Assembly (NCBI GenBank): GCA_002011215.1
Contig: MTML01000069.1
Location: 1 to 62,923 of the forward strand
DNA length: 62,923 bases
Direction: 5' to 3'
Source of the DNA: Archaeoglobus sp. JdFR-24
GTDB taxonomy: Archaea > Halobacteriota > Archaeoglobi > Archaeoglobales > Archaeoglobaceae
Of this stretch, positions 24,228-31,544 are shown piece by piece. A model generated the notes under the pieces. The model saw nothing but the letters and a program-made list of their open reading frames with translations. It had not been told where the DNA came from and did not search any database. The first letter of the stretch is position 1, and each line of letters begins with the position of its first letter. The position numbers and the translations under genes are program-made.

Positions 24228-25599
24228 GCAAAAGTTTGTAAACAGGGAAGAAGAACTTGAAATTATAAGAGACAGCATCAAAAAAGGAGCGCTGATAATC
24301 GTCTATGGACGAAGAAGGATCGGAAAAACGAGACTTTTAATTGAAACAACCAGGGAGTTTAAGACGCTTTATAACCTCTGCATGGAGGAGGAGCCAAGCA
24401 AAACTCTGAAAAGACTCAACTTAAAACTTTTTGAACTCTTTAAAGACGAAGCATTGGTTAGGAGGCCAGTAAGTTCTTTTGAGGAGTTCTTTGGCTATAT
24501 AGCCGACAAAGAGCTGGTTTTAGTCTTTGACGAGTTTCCTATCCTGGTTAGGAACTATCCTAAGATTTTAGGCCTCTTACAGGAGTTTTGGGACTTCAAG
24601 AGGACGGTTAAAAACAGTGTAATCCTCTGTGGTTCGAGTATTTCAAGGATGGATGAAATTCAAAGCTACAAAAGCCCCATTTACGGAAGAAGAACACAAT
24701 CTTTGAAGGTTCAACCTTTAAATTTTAAGCACGTTGGAGAATTCTTCCCAGAGTACTCTATCGAAGATTTAATAAAAACCTATGCTGTATTGGATGGAAT
24801 TCCAGAGTATTTATTGCGTTTTGACCCATACAGAAGCTTCTTTGAAAACATCCGGGAGAACTTCTTTAAAAAAGGCTTTTTATACGAGGAGGCAGAACAT
24901 TTGCTCAGATATGAACTTAGAGATTTGAGCACTTATAACACGATTCTTGAAGCGATAGCCTTTGGATATAGAAGTTTTTCTGAGATTAAGGCCAAAACAG
25001 GATTAGATGGAGCAAAACTCTCAAGATACTTGAGCATATTGGAGAACCTTGGCCTAATCAGAAGGGAAATCCCAATAACACTTACTCAAAAAGAAAAGGT
25101 AAAAAAAAGAAATACACTATACCAGATCAGCGACAATTACTTCAACTTTTACTATTCATTTATCTACCCTTTAAAGGAAGAAATAGAGATCGGCCTGTTC
25201 GATGAGTCGCTGAGGAATTTTGAGAGGAATTTTAACAGATATCTTGGGTTTATTTTTGAGAAAGTGGCTAAAGAGTTTCTGGTTGAGCTTAATAAACAAG
25301 GAACTCTGCCATTTAGATTCACAAAAATTGGCAGATGGTGGAAAAGAGGCGAAGAAATTGACATGGTCGCACTAAATGAAAGGAAGAAAAAAGCTCTCTT
25401 TGTTGAAGTCAAATGGAAAAATTTAAGCTTTATGGAGGAAAAAAGAGTTTTAAGAGAGTTAAAAAGAAAAGCAGAGCTCGTAAAAGAGCTCAAAGATTAT
25501 AAAAAACACTTCACTATTGTTGCTAAACACATCGAGGGAAAAGAAAAACTTGGTACTTTGACTTTTGACTTAAAGGATTTAGAAAGCCATTTTCTATGA
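24226..25599 (+). CDS. archaeal AAA-type ATPase with C-terminal DUF234
   Basis: This protein (457 aa) belongs to the archaeal ATPase_2/DUF234 family, a large and often mobile group of unknown role. The P-loop is GRRRIGKT (28-35), Walker B LVLVFDEFP, and ILCGSSISRM is a sensor-like strand. A winged-helix segment follows (KTGLDGAKLSRYLSILENLGLI). The C-terminal DUF234 has GEEIDMVALN and ALFVEVKWK, the D...ExK arrangement of PD-(D/E)XK nucleases. A GTG at 24220 is an alternative start. It is flanked by a TnpB relic and a truncated nitrilase, so recent arrival is likely. Confidence 0.85.
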   Translation: MQKFVNREEELEIIRDSIKKGALIIVYGRRRIGKTRLLIETTREFKTLYNLCMEEEPSKTLKRLNLKLFELFKDEALVRRPVSSFEEFFGYIADKELVLVFDEFPILVRNYPKILGLLQEFWDFKRTVKNSVILCGSSISRMDEIQSYKSPIYGRRTQSLKVQPLNFKHVGEFFPEYSIEDLIKTYAVLDGIPEYLLRFDPYRSFFENIRENFFKKGFLYEEAEHLLRYELRDLSTYNTILEAIAFGYRSFSEIKAKTGLDGAKLSRYLSILENLGLIRREIPITLTQKEKVKKRNTLYQISDNYFNFYYSFIYPLKEEIEIGLFDESLRNFERNFNRYLGFIFEKVAKEFLVELNKQGTLPFRFTKIGRWWKRGEEIDMVALNERKKKALFVEVKWKNLSFMEEKRVLRELKRKAELVKELKDYKKHFTIVAKHIEGKEKLGTLTFDLKDLESHFL

Positions 25600-25611
25600 A
25601 TGAGTGTGAAC

Positions 25612-25637
25612 AACCCTACCCTTCCTCGGGGATGGTT
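25612..25637 (+). repeat. imperfect hairpin at the end of the ATPase island
   Basis: AACCCTACCC and GGGGATGGTT form a 10-bp stem with two mismatches around the loop TTCCTC, 12 bases after the ATPase stop. It lies exactly where the nitrilase-like frame on the other strand loses its sense. It could be a mobile-element end or a terminator. Confidence 0.4.
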
Positions 25638-25859
25638 CGGATCTGTCAGAGAGATCGGCAGAAATACAAGATCGTTCTTGCGTGTTGTTCTCTCAACAAC
25701 ATCATCTTTTAAGCAGTCCGCACATATCAGAACTCCAAATCTGCCAAACTCTGTTTCGATGCTTATGGCCTCGTAAGCAGCCTTTATATTTTGCGTCGCG
25801 CCTCTTCTGTCCATAATATGGTAAATAGCTATTTTCATAGTTTTGGCTGTCATAATCAA
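25635..25859 (-). pseudogene. truncated carbon-nitrogen hydrolase (nitrilase family) remnant
   Basis: The minus frame carries ISIETEFGRFGVLICADCL, the nitrilase block around the catalytic Cys, then VVERTTRKNDLVFLPIS. Ahead of it is a short N-terminal piece (KIAIYHIMDRRGATQ) without the roughly 100 residues that should lie between, so there is an internal deletion. After DPNHP the frame runs into the hairpin and the ATPase 3' end and no longer resembles the family. This is a gene broken on at least two sides; with the hairpin it marks the border of the inserted segment. Confidence 0.65.
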
Positions 25860-25929
25860 AATATAAAGTTAACTTTAAGTTCATTCAGGTAAATTTGATT
25901 TCCCAATTAATTTGAGATTAAATCAATAG

Positions 25930-25938
25930 ATTTTTATT
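25930..25938 (+). promoter_or_regulatory. TATA box of the 27-residue peptide gene
   Basis: ATTTTTATT-type box centred about 27 bp before the ATG at 25961 with no ribosome binding site, the usual layout of leaderless genes in this window. It supports expression of the short peptide as a true cistron. Confidence 0.5.
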
Positions 25939-25960
25939 TGGTTGTTATCCTGAACACTGC

Positions 25961-26044
25961 ATGGTAGTCGCATACAGGTTAGAATGTGAGGCAAAAGGAG
26001 GTCTGACACACTACGTCATGCACGGCGAGGACTCTCCTTTCTAA
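25961..26044 (+). CDS. 27-residue peptide, putative precursor for the adjacent radical SAM enzyme (CbpA-like)
   Basis: ATG 25961 to TAA 26042-26044 encodes 27 residues: MVVAYRLECEA, then KGGLTHYVMHGEDSPF. It has one Cys (position 9), two His, two Tyr and three Gly, a composition suited to modification rather than to a folded domain. A TATA box at leaderless spacing precedes it, and a radical SAM/SPASM enzyme starts 26 bp later. From memory, NCBI families name such archaeal pairs CbpA (modified peptide precursor) and CbpB. I could not check the match, so the assignment is inference from context. Confidence 0.6.
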   Translation: MVVAYRLECEAKGGLTHYVMHGEDSPF

Positions 26045-26065
26045 ATTTTTTTATTTTTTGAGGTG
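26045..26065 (+). promoter_or_regulatory. oligo-T tract and ribosome binding site before the radical SAM gene
   Basis: The 26 bases between the peptide stop and the ATG at 26071 hold ATTTTTTTATTTTTT, a partial terminator, followed by GAGGTG. The T-run may end most transcripts after the peptide, leaving fewer copies of the enzyme mRNA, a sensible ratio for a precursor and its enzyme. Confidence 0.4.
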
Positions 26066-26070
26066 ATTTG

Positions 26071-27312
26071 ATGGAAACGATTGATTTTACTGACTTTAAA
26101 TTCGCTTTAGAGCCAGATGCAGTCTTCTGGGCAATATATGATTCGGAAAAGGAACTTGATAAGGTCAGGAAAATGTGGGAAAGATATGGGGACGAGCTTG
26201 GAAGGGATATGGAGAAATACAGGTTTGAGGTGAATCCCGATACTGCTTACATAAACGTGACCGATTTGTGCAATGCCAACTGCCCCTACTGCTATATACC
26301 GGAGGACGTGAGAAAGAATGGCAGGAGCATGTCCAAGGATGAGCTCTATGATATTCTCAGCAGGCTTGAAGGGACTGTTGACTGGATTATATTTCACGGT
26401 TCAGAACCATTAATGGCAAAGGACAGGATATTTGATGCAATTAACGATTTCAATTTCAATTTCAATTTCGGTATTCAGACCAATGCAAAGTTGCTTGAAG
26501 AGGAGGACATGGATTTTCTGATGGAAAATAATGTTAATGTGGGGATATCTCTGGACTCTCCATATGAGGATACCAATGACTTTCTGAGAGGAAAAGGACA
26601 GTTTAAAGCAGCAAACAAAGCCATAGAGCATATGTCAAATTACAGCAGATTGAATGTGATAACCACCATCAACCGATATAACTACGAGCATCTCGAAGAC
26701 ATGGTTGAGTTTCTTGCCGGCAAAGTGGGACTTGTTCTGATGAATCCTGTCAGAGGGACGAGTGAGGGAGGAAGAGAGATCAGGGCTGAACCCGTTAAGG
26801 CTGCAGAGAGTTTTATCAAGGCATGCAGAAAAGCTATAGACCTGACAAAAAGTGGAACGAGGATAGTGATCGGGGATTTTGCGAACATCATTCTGGGAAT
26901 TATCGCCCCCACATCCAGAGTCCTTCAATGCGATATATCTCCCTGTGGGGCTGGAAGGAGGTTCTTTGCAATTGCCACGGATGGGATTTATCCGTGTGGG
27001 GAATTTATAGGTTTAAAAGAGTTCAGAGTTCCAGCTGAGAGGCTGGGCGGTATTGTTTCCGAGTTTGAATCAGTCAGAAATAGGGTTGTTGAGAAAATTG
27101 AAGAGTGCAATACGTGCCCCTACAGACATATATGTGGAGCCCCATGCCCGGCGGAGGTTTATGCTGAAAATGGGACTATGTATGCAAAAAGCCCCTACTG
27201 TGACTTTTACAAAAGAGTTATAGAATTTGCAATTGAAACAATATACAGAGGTGAGCAGAAGTTTGTAATAAATGAGAAAAATCTGAAAGTCAGGTACAGG
27301 GTGGAGGGTTAG
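26071..27312 (+). CDS. radical SAM/SPASM peptide-modifying enzyme (CbpB-like)
   Basis: The 413-residue enzyme has the radical SAM cluster motif CNANCPYC (Cys67, 71, 74) and strands FHGSEPLMA, GISLDSP and LNVITTINRYN of the partial TIM barrel. The C-terminal part is a SPASM-type auxiliary-cluster domain: Cys287 and Cys292 (CDISPCGAG), DGIYPCGEF, then CNTCPYRHICGAPC and a final SPYCDFY. SPASM enzymes modify ribosomal peptides by forming thioether or C-C bonds. GAGGTG precedes ATG 26071; a TTG one codon earlier is ignored. A (TTTCAA)n microrepeat at about 26447-26469 encodes NFNFNFG. Its likely substrate is the 27-residue peptide just upstream. Confidence 0.8.
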   Translation: METIDFTDFKFALEPDAVFWAIYDSEKELDKVRKMWERYGDELGRDMEKYRFEVNPDTAYINVTDLCNANCPYCYIPEDVRKNGRSMSKDELYDILSRLEGTVDWIIFHGSEPLMAKDRIFDAINDFNFNFNFGIQTNAKLLEEEDMDFLMENNVNVGISLDSPYEDTNDFLRGKGQFKAANKAIEHMSNYSRLNVITTINRYNYEHLEDMVEFLAGKVGLVLMNPVRGTSEGGREIRAEPVKAAESFIKACRKAIDLTKSGTRIVIGDFANIILGIIAPTSRVLQCDISPCGAGRRFFAIATDGIYPCGEFIGLKEFRVPAERLGGIVSEFESVRNRVVEKIEECNTCPYRHICGAPCPAEVYAENGTMYAKSPYCDFYKRVIEFAIETIYRGEQKFVINEKNLKVRYRVEG

Positions 27313-27343
27313 TCGGCAGTGAAACCTCTCAAAGACCCGGGTG

Positions 27344-27378
27344 AGGCAGAATACATATCCCAGGCAGAATACATATCC
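27344..27378 (+). repeat. 18-bp tandem duplication after the radical SAM gene
   Basis: AGGCAGAATACATATCCC (27344-27361) is repeated immediately at 27362-27378 with only the last base differing. It lies in the short spacer between the convergent radical SAM and DUF166 genes. Confidence 0.85.
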
Positions 27379-27419
27379 ACAATTTAAATTAAGAATTAAA
27401 GACAACCCACTGAAACACT

Positions 27420-28214
27420 CTACAGAATAAATTTCCGCATGTATTCAGGTATGAAATCAGTGGCATCGATCTTTACAGCTTTGCTGAAGGAATATACCAT
27501 GACATAGCCTGCTAAGTGAAAGGGAGCTTCGACTATTTCAACATCTCTCTCCATACTCGCCATGCAGGGGTAAGCACATTGATGCTGGTGTATTTCCTTC
27601 CAGAACTCATTTACGTCCACTATTCTGTACCCCTCCATCATCTTCGCAACGTAATAGGCACATCCACAGGTATCAGCCTTTACTTCAACTCTCTCAACGG
27701 TATTGCCATCCATCCTAACATCGAATTCTGGCATACCAAATCTGAAAAGGGAACAGAACTTCGAAATTCTCTTTGATTCTGGCTTTAAAGTGCACAGGGG
27801 TTTTGGTGATGTGAATTCGATCCCACTACTATTGCATTCCTTTTCGATCTGTTTCCTCAATCCGGCAGAACACCATTTTGGATCCTCTACCGGGACTATC
27901 AGAGCTTTGTAGCCGTATTCGGATATGATTGACGGCAACTCTATCAGAATGTCAGGGTGCAGATTTATGGCGATCATCACATCCGCACTCAGAAATTCCG
28001 GCAAAATTGCCCTGACATCGTCGATATAAATGCCGTAGCTTGATGGTTCAGCAAACTCATGCACCATTGCAATACTGGATGAATAATCGTACTTCTTGCA
28101 GTAATCACATCTATCTACCCCGCACGCTCCGAGATATGGACATAGCCATGGACAGGCAAGGTTGATTACGAATCTTCTTCCAAATTCCCCGCTGAAGAGT
28201 ATCGAAACATCCAC
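27420..28214 (-). CDS. DUF166 family protein
   Basis: The 264-residue protein fits the archaeal DUF166 family, found mainly in methanogens and Archaeoglobales and of unknown function. The N terminus reads VSILFSGEFGRRFVINL and is followed by a Cys-rich segment CPWLCPYLGACGVDRCDYC. Further on come MIAINLHPDILIELPSI, ALIVPVEDPKWC, TSPKPLCTL and the C-terminal HQHQCAYPCMASM. Eleven or more cysteines suggest bound metal or an Fe-S cluster. The start is a GTG at 28214. It converges on the radical SAM gene. Confidence 0.8.
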   Translation of the reverse strand: MDVSILFSGEFGRRFVINLACPWLCPYLGACGVDRCDYCKKYDYSSSIAMVHEFAEPSSYGIYIDDVRAILPEFLSADVMIAINLHPDILIELPSIISEYGYKALIVPVEDPKWCSAGLRKQIEKECNSSGIEFTSPKPLCTLKPESKRISKFCSLFRFGMPEFDVRMDGNTVERVEVKADTCGCAYYVAKMMEGYRIVDVNEFWKEIHQHQCAYPCMASMERDVEIVEAPFHLAGYVMVYSFSKAVKIDATDFIPEYMRKFIL

Positions 28215-28335
28215 ACCTGAACTTACAATTTCATATAATCTTTTTTTCGATTTTTGATTGCGTTCTGTTTGATCATGCCTGGGGATTCCGAAAATCTTTT
28301 ACCCTTCTATATTCACAAATCAAGCGGTGGTAAAA

Positions 28336-28854
28336 ATGCTCGAGTATCTTTATCCCCTGAGAACTTATTTGATAGTTGCTGGAACTCCTGAAGAGCCAAA
28401 CCCCATGACCGCAGACTGGGTGGTTCCACTCTCTATAAATCCTGAACTACTTGGGGTTGCCCTGGGAAAGAAAAGATATACAAAAAAGCTCATAGATGAG
28501 CAGAAAGATTTCGTTGTTGCAGTTCCCACCGTTGAACTTCTTAAAGACGTGTGGATTGCCGGGACTGTGAGCGGTGCGAAGGAGAAAAAGAAAGACCTCA
28601 TGAGTCTGACATTCGTTCCATCGAAGGTTGTAAAGGCCCCATCGATAAAGGAGTGCGCAGCGAATATCGAGTGTAAAGTTGTTAAGGAAGTTGAGACAGG
28701 AGATCACGTATTCTACGTTGGTGAGGCTGTGAATGTGTCGTGCGGTGATGCCTTCAAAGAGGGCAAAGCCGACATCCAGAACTTCAGATTTTTGATGCAT
28801 GCAAGCTTTGGTGCGAGGTTCACCACCACCGGAAACGAGATCATCAAACCATAG
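28336..28854 (+). CDS. flavin reductase domain protein (FMN-binding)
   Basis: A 172-residue protein of the flavin reductase-like family (split-barrel FMN fold). It contains YPLRTYLIVAGTPEEPNPMTADWVV, here spanning residues from about 4, which includes the N/T-rich FMN phosphate contacts (NPMTADW), plus NPELLGVALGKKRYTKKLI and the C-terminal GDHVFYVGEAVNVSCG. Members reduce free flavin or ferric iron, or simply bind FMN. ATG 28336 with GGTGG just ahead is preferred to the GTG at 28327. It leads an apparent operon with nnr and the SAHH-like gene. Confidence 0.8.
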   Translation: MLEYLYPLRTYLIVAGTPEEPNPMTADWVVPLSINPELLGVALGKKRYTKKLIDEQKDFVVAVPTVELLKDVWIAGTVSGAKEKKKDLMSLTFVPSKVVKAPSIKECAANIECKVVKEVETGDHVFYVGEAVNVSCGDAFKEGKADIQNFRFLMHASFGARFTTTGNEIIKP

Positions 28855-28863
28855 TGTGTCGAT

Positions 28864-30312
28864 ATGTCCTTCGATGAAGTGAGTTCCCGGGATATGGCAG
28901 TGATAGATACAAACTGCGAATACCATGGCCTGAGCAGATTACAGCTTATGGAAAATGCTGGAAAAGGGCTGGCAGATGAAATAACTTCGAGATTTTCAGA
29001 AAAAAAGGTTGTGATTTTTGCAGGTACAGGAAACAACGGTGGAGATGCGTTTGTTGCTGCAAGACACCTCAGAGGCTTTGAAATTGAGATATTTCTTCTG
29101 GGAAGGGAGAGGGATATAAGCACCAGAATAGCAAAGATAAATTTCGAAATACTCAGGAAGTGTGGTTATAAAATTAAAGAAGTGAGGAGCGAATTGTCGA
29201 TTGAGGTTGATGGGGACATAGTCGTAGACGGTATGCTCGGAACTGGTGTAAAAGGAACCCTGAGAGAGCCGTATAAAAGTGTCGTTGAGGCAATCAACTC
29301 ATCTGGAGCTTTTGTTTTCGCAGCAGATGTCCCGACTGGATTGAACCCAGATACGGGAGAGTATGATACGTGTGTCTCAGCAGATGTTACGGTTACCTTC
29401 CACAGAATTAAGCCAGGACTTTTGAGGGCAAGAGAAGTTACTGGAGAGATCGTGGTTAAGGACATCGGAATACCCGATGCTCTTGAGAAACTTACCGGGC
29501 CGGGAGACGTTCAGAGAACCTATAAGAGGTTTGAAAATGCACATAAAGGAGCGCATGGGAAGATTCTGGTGGTTGGTGGAGGACCTTATACCGGTGCTCC
29601 CGCACTTTCCGCCCTGGCAGCACTGAAATGTGGAGCGGACATCGTTACAGTGATGGTGCCCAAAAAAGTGCATAAGATAGTTGCTTCATTCTCCCCTGAC
29701 CTGATTGTGAGAAAAGTTGACGGGAAAACGATAGACATGTCAGATGTTTCTGAGATTGAAAAACTCGCCGAAAAACATGATGTTCTGGTAATGGGAATGG
29801 GTAGTGGAAGTATTGAGGTTGCTGAGGTAGCAGAGGAGGTTTTGAAGTCTGGAAAGGTTAAGAAAGCAGTTCTTGATGCCGAAGCAATAACAAAGAACAT
29901 TCCGGAGGATGTTGAATGCATCCTCACCCCTCACAGAGGCGAGTTCAGAAGAGTCTTTGGTATTGAAGAGAAGAGCGGGTGGGAAGAGAGCGTAAGGAGA
30001 GCGGCAGAAGAGTATGGTGCGACAATTCTGCTCAAGTCCAGAGAAGATATAATCTCGGATGGAAAAAGAATCAGAATAAACAAGTCAGGAAACCCGGGAA
30101 TGACAGTTGGTGGAACTGGGGACGTTCTTGCTGGCATTACAGGAGCCTTTTTTGCCCTTAACGATGCTTTCTGGAGTGCCTCATCCGCCGCATTTATAAA
30201 TGGACTCTCTGGAGATCTCTGCCTTGAAGAGAAAGGTTTCAACTTCACCGCAATGGATGTGGTGGAGAAAATCCCGTATGCGATAAAAAAAGCTCTCGAA
30301 TTCGGGAAATAA
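28864..30312 (+). CDS. nnr: bifunctional NAD(P)H-hydrate epimerase/dehydratase
   Basis: This fused repair enzyme (482 aa) restores damaged NAD(P)HX. The N-terminal epimerase domain has LMENAGKGLADE, FAGTGNNGGDAFVAARHL and VVDGMLGTGVKG. The C-terminal ADP/ATP-dependent dehydratase domain has GAHGKILVVGGGPYTGAP, ECILTPHRGEFRRVFG and PGMTVGGTGDVLAGI. It follows the flavin reductase gene by 9 bp and precedes the SAHH-like gene by 2 bp. Confidence 0.95.
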   Translation: MSFDEVSSRDMAVIDTNCEYHGLSRLQLMENAGKGLADEITSRFSEKKVVIFAGTGNNGGDAFVAARHLRGFEIEIFLLGRERDISTRIAKINFEILRKCGYKIKEVRSELSIEVDGDIVVDGMLGTGVKGTLREPYKSVVEAINSSGAFVFAADVPTGLNPDTGEYDTCVSADVTVTFHRIKPGLLRAREVTGEIVVKDIGIPDALEKLTGPGDVQRTYKRFENAHKGAHGKILVVGGGPYTGAPALSALAALKCGADIVTVMVPKKVHKIVASFSPDLIVRKVDGKTIDMSDVSEIEKLAEKHDVLVMGMGSGSIEVAEVAEEVLKSGKVKKAVLDAEAITKNIPEDVECILTPHRGEFRRVFGIEEKSGWEESVRRAAEEYGATILLKSREDIISDGKRIRINKSGNPGMTVGGTGDVLAGITGAFFALNDAFWSASSAAFINGLSGDLCLEEKGFNFTAMDVVEKIPYAIKKALEFGK

Positions 30313-30314
30313 AA

Positions 30315-31406
30315 ATGATGGACTGGGTTCTGGAAAGGATGCATCTTGTCAGGATGGCCTGTGAAGATGTATCAGAAAATATCGGAGATCTCAGAATTTC
30401 AATTTGCTTCCCGCTTGAATATAAAACAGCAGTCCTGATATACGAGCTCTCAAAGTACTGCATGGTTAAGGCATGCATGTTCGACGATGCCACAACGAAG
30501 TTTGATGCTGTTGAATGGCTAAAAAAACATGGAATCGAGATTGCTGAAAAAGAGGAATGCTTGGACTCTGAATACTATATGGACTGCGTGGCAACCTTAA
30601 CACGTTTAGCCCTGAAGCGTTTGGCCCTTAAAAAACAAAAATTGCAGGTAAAAGGCATACTTGAGCTGACAAGAAGTGGTGTAAGCGTTCTTGAAAAATT
30701 GAACAGGTCTGGAGAGTACAATTCCGATCTCATACCAAAAACCATCTCAATCGATGATTCGGTTATCAAAGGTGAGGGTGAGAATATCTACGGTACGGGC
30801 ATGGGCCTTCTGGATGCTCTTCTCAGATTAAACATCCATCTTCCCGGCAAAAAAGTATTCATCATAGGATTTGGTCGTGTCGGGGAAGGATGCGCAGAAA
30901 TGCTCAGGAAAATAGGGTGTTATGTATATGTAACAGATAGAGATAGCCTGAGGTGCGCACTTGCAGAGTACAGGGGTTTTGAGGTTGTTGATGTGGAGAA
31001 TGGTTTGAGTTCTGCTGATATAGTGGTGACTGCGACGGGCACCAACGGGATCATAAATTCAAAAAATTCCGGATACGTGAAGAGCGGTGCAGTGTTATGT
31101 AATATGGGGGCAGCGAGATATGAAATAGATGTCAGAGATCTCGTAAAGCTCTACAGGATGAAGCATTTTGATAAGGTCACAAAATTCTACAACGACTCAA
31201 GCCACTTTTATGTTCTAGCGGATGGAGAAGCTGCGAATCTGACCATGGGGAATGGAACTCCCATTGAAATAATGGACAGGACGTTTGCCCTTACGATCTT
31301 TGGCCTCGAGTATCTTGTAAAAAACGACTTTGATGGAATAATGAAGACGCCCCATGAAGTGGAGAGGAGGCTTGCTGATCTGTTAAAGAGATCTGTTAAA
31401 GAGTAA
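30315..31406 (+). CDS. S-adenosylhomocysteine hydrolase-fold protein lacking the known active site
   Basis: The 363-residue protein aligns with SAHH by eye: N-terminal PLEYKTAVLIYEL (family HMTVETAVLIETL), IDDSVIKGEGENIYGTG (family NDSVTKSKFDNLYGC), the NAD-binding GKKVFIIGFGRVGEGCAEML and VLADGEAANL. The NAD fold is intact. Active-site residues are not: the family His and Glu in HMTVETA are Pro and Lys, the DDGGDLT aspartate segment is replaced by duplicated RLALKRLALK, the Cys after NLYG is Thr, GHFDVEID is GAARYEID and GHP is GTP; only the Lys of SVxK remains. It is also shorter than the usual 410-430. Function unknown; another NAD-dependent role is inference. Confidence 0.75.
   Translation: MMDWVLERMHLVRMACEDVSENIGDLRISICFPLEYKTAVLIYELSKYCMVKACMFDDATTKFDAVEWLKKHGIEIAEKEECLDSEYYMDCVATLTRLALKRLALKKQKLQVKGILELTRSGVSVLEKLNRSGEYNSDLIPKTISIDDSVIKGEGENIYGTGMGLLDALLRLNIHLPGKKVFIIGFGRVGEGCAEMLRKIGCYVYVTDRDSLRCALAEYRGFEVVDVENGLSSADIVVTATGTNGIINSKNSGYVKSGAVLCNMGAARYEIDVRDLVKLYRMKHFDKVTKFYNDSSHFYVLADGEAANLTMGNGTPIEIMDRTFALTIFGLEYLVKNDFDGIMKTPHEVERRLADLLKRSVKE
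31377..31402 (+). repeat. 13-bp perfect tandem duplication at the end of the SAHH-like gene
   Basis: GATCTGTTAAAGA occurs twice in succession (31377-31389, 31390-31402), encoding the last residues before the TAA at 31404-31406. Confidence 0.9.
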
Positions 31407-31465
31407 AGGTTTGAATTGTTAAGGTTTGTAATTATCAAAGCAATCAGGCCGGGTTCTTGGGTCGA

Positions 31466-31531
31466 ACTATTAAAGGACTATTAAAGGACTATTAAAAGAG
31501 CTTTAAAAGAGCTTTAAAGGAGCTTAAAATA
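31466..31531 (+). repeat. six-unit 11-bp tandem array between convergent genes
   Basis: Six consecutive 11-mers occupy 31466-31531: two ACTATTAAAGG, one ACTATTAAAAG, one AGCTTTAAAAG, one AGCTTTAAAGG and one decayed AGCTTAAAATA. Each unit has a central TTAAA. The array fills most of the spacer between the SAHH-like gene and the convergent secreted-protein gene. Confidence 0.9.
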
Positions 31532-31544
31532 AAAAAAGGGAGTT

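Noticed and set aside
24013..24231. Minus-strand frame of 72 codons ahead of the ATPase
   Set aside because: It is the reverse reading of the ATPase promoter and of the 20-bp duplication, with no translation signal.
31466..31531. CRISPR-like array
   Set aside because: Units are contiguous 11-mers without spacers and there is no cas gene in the window; the same holds for the other tandem repeats.
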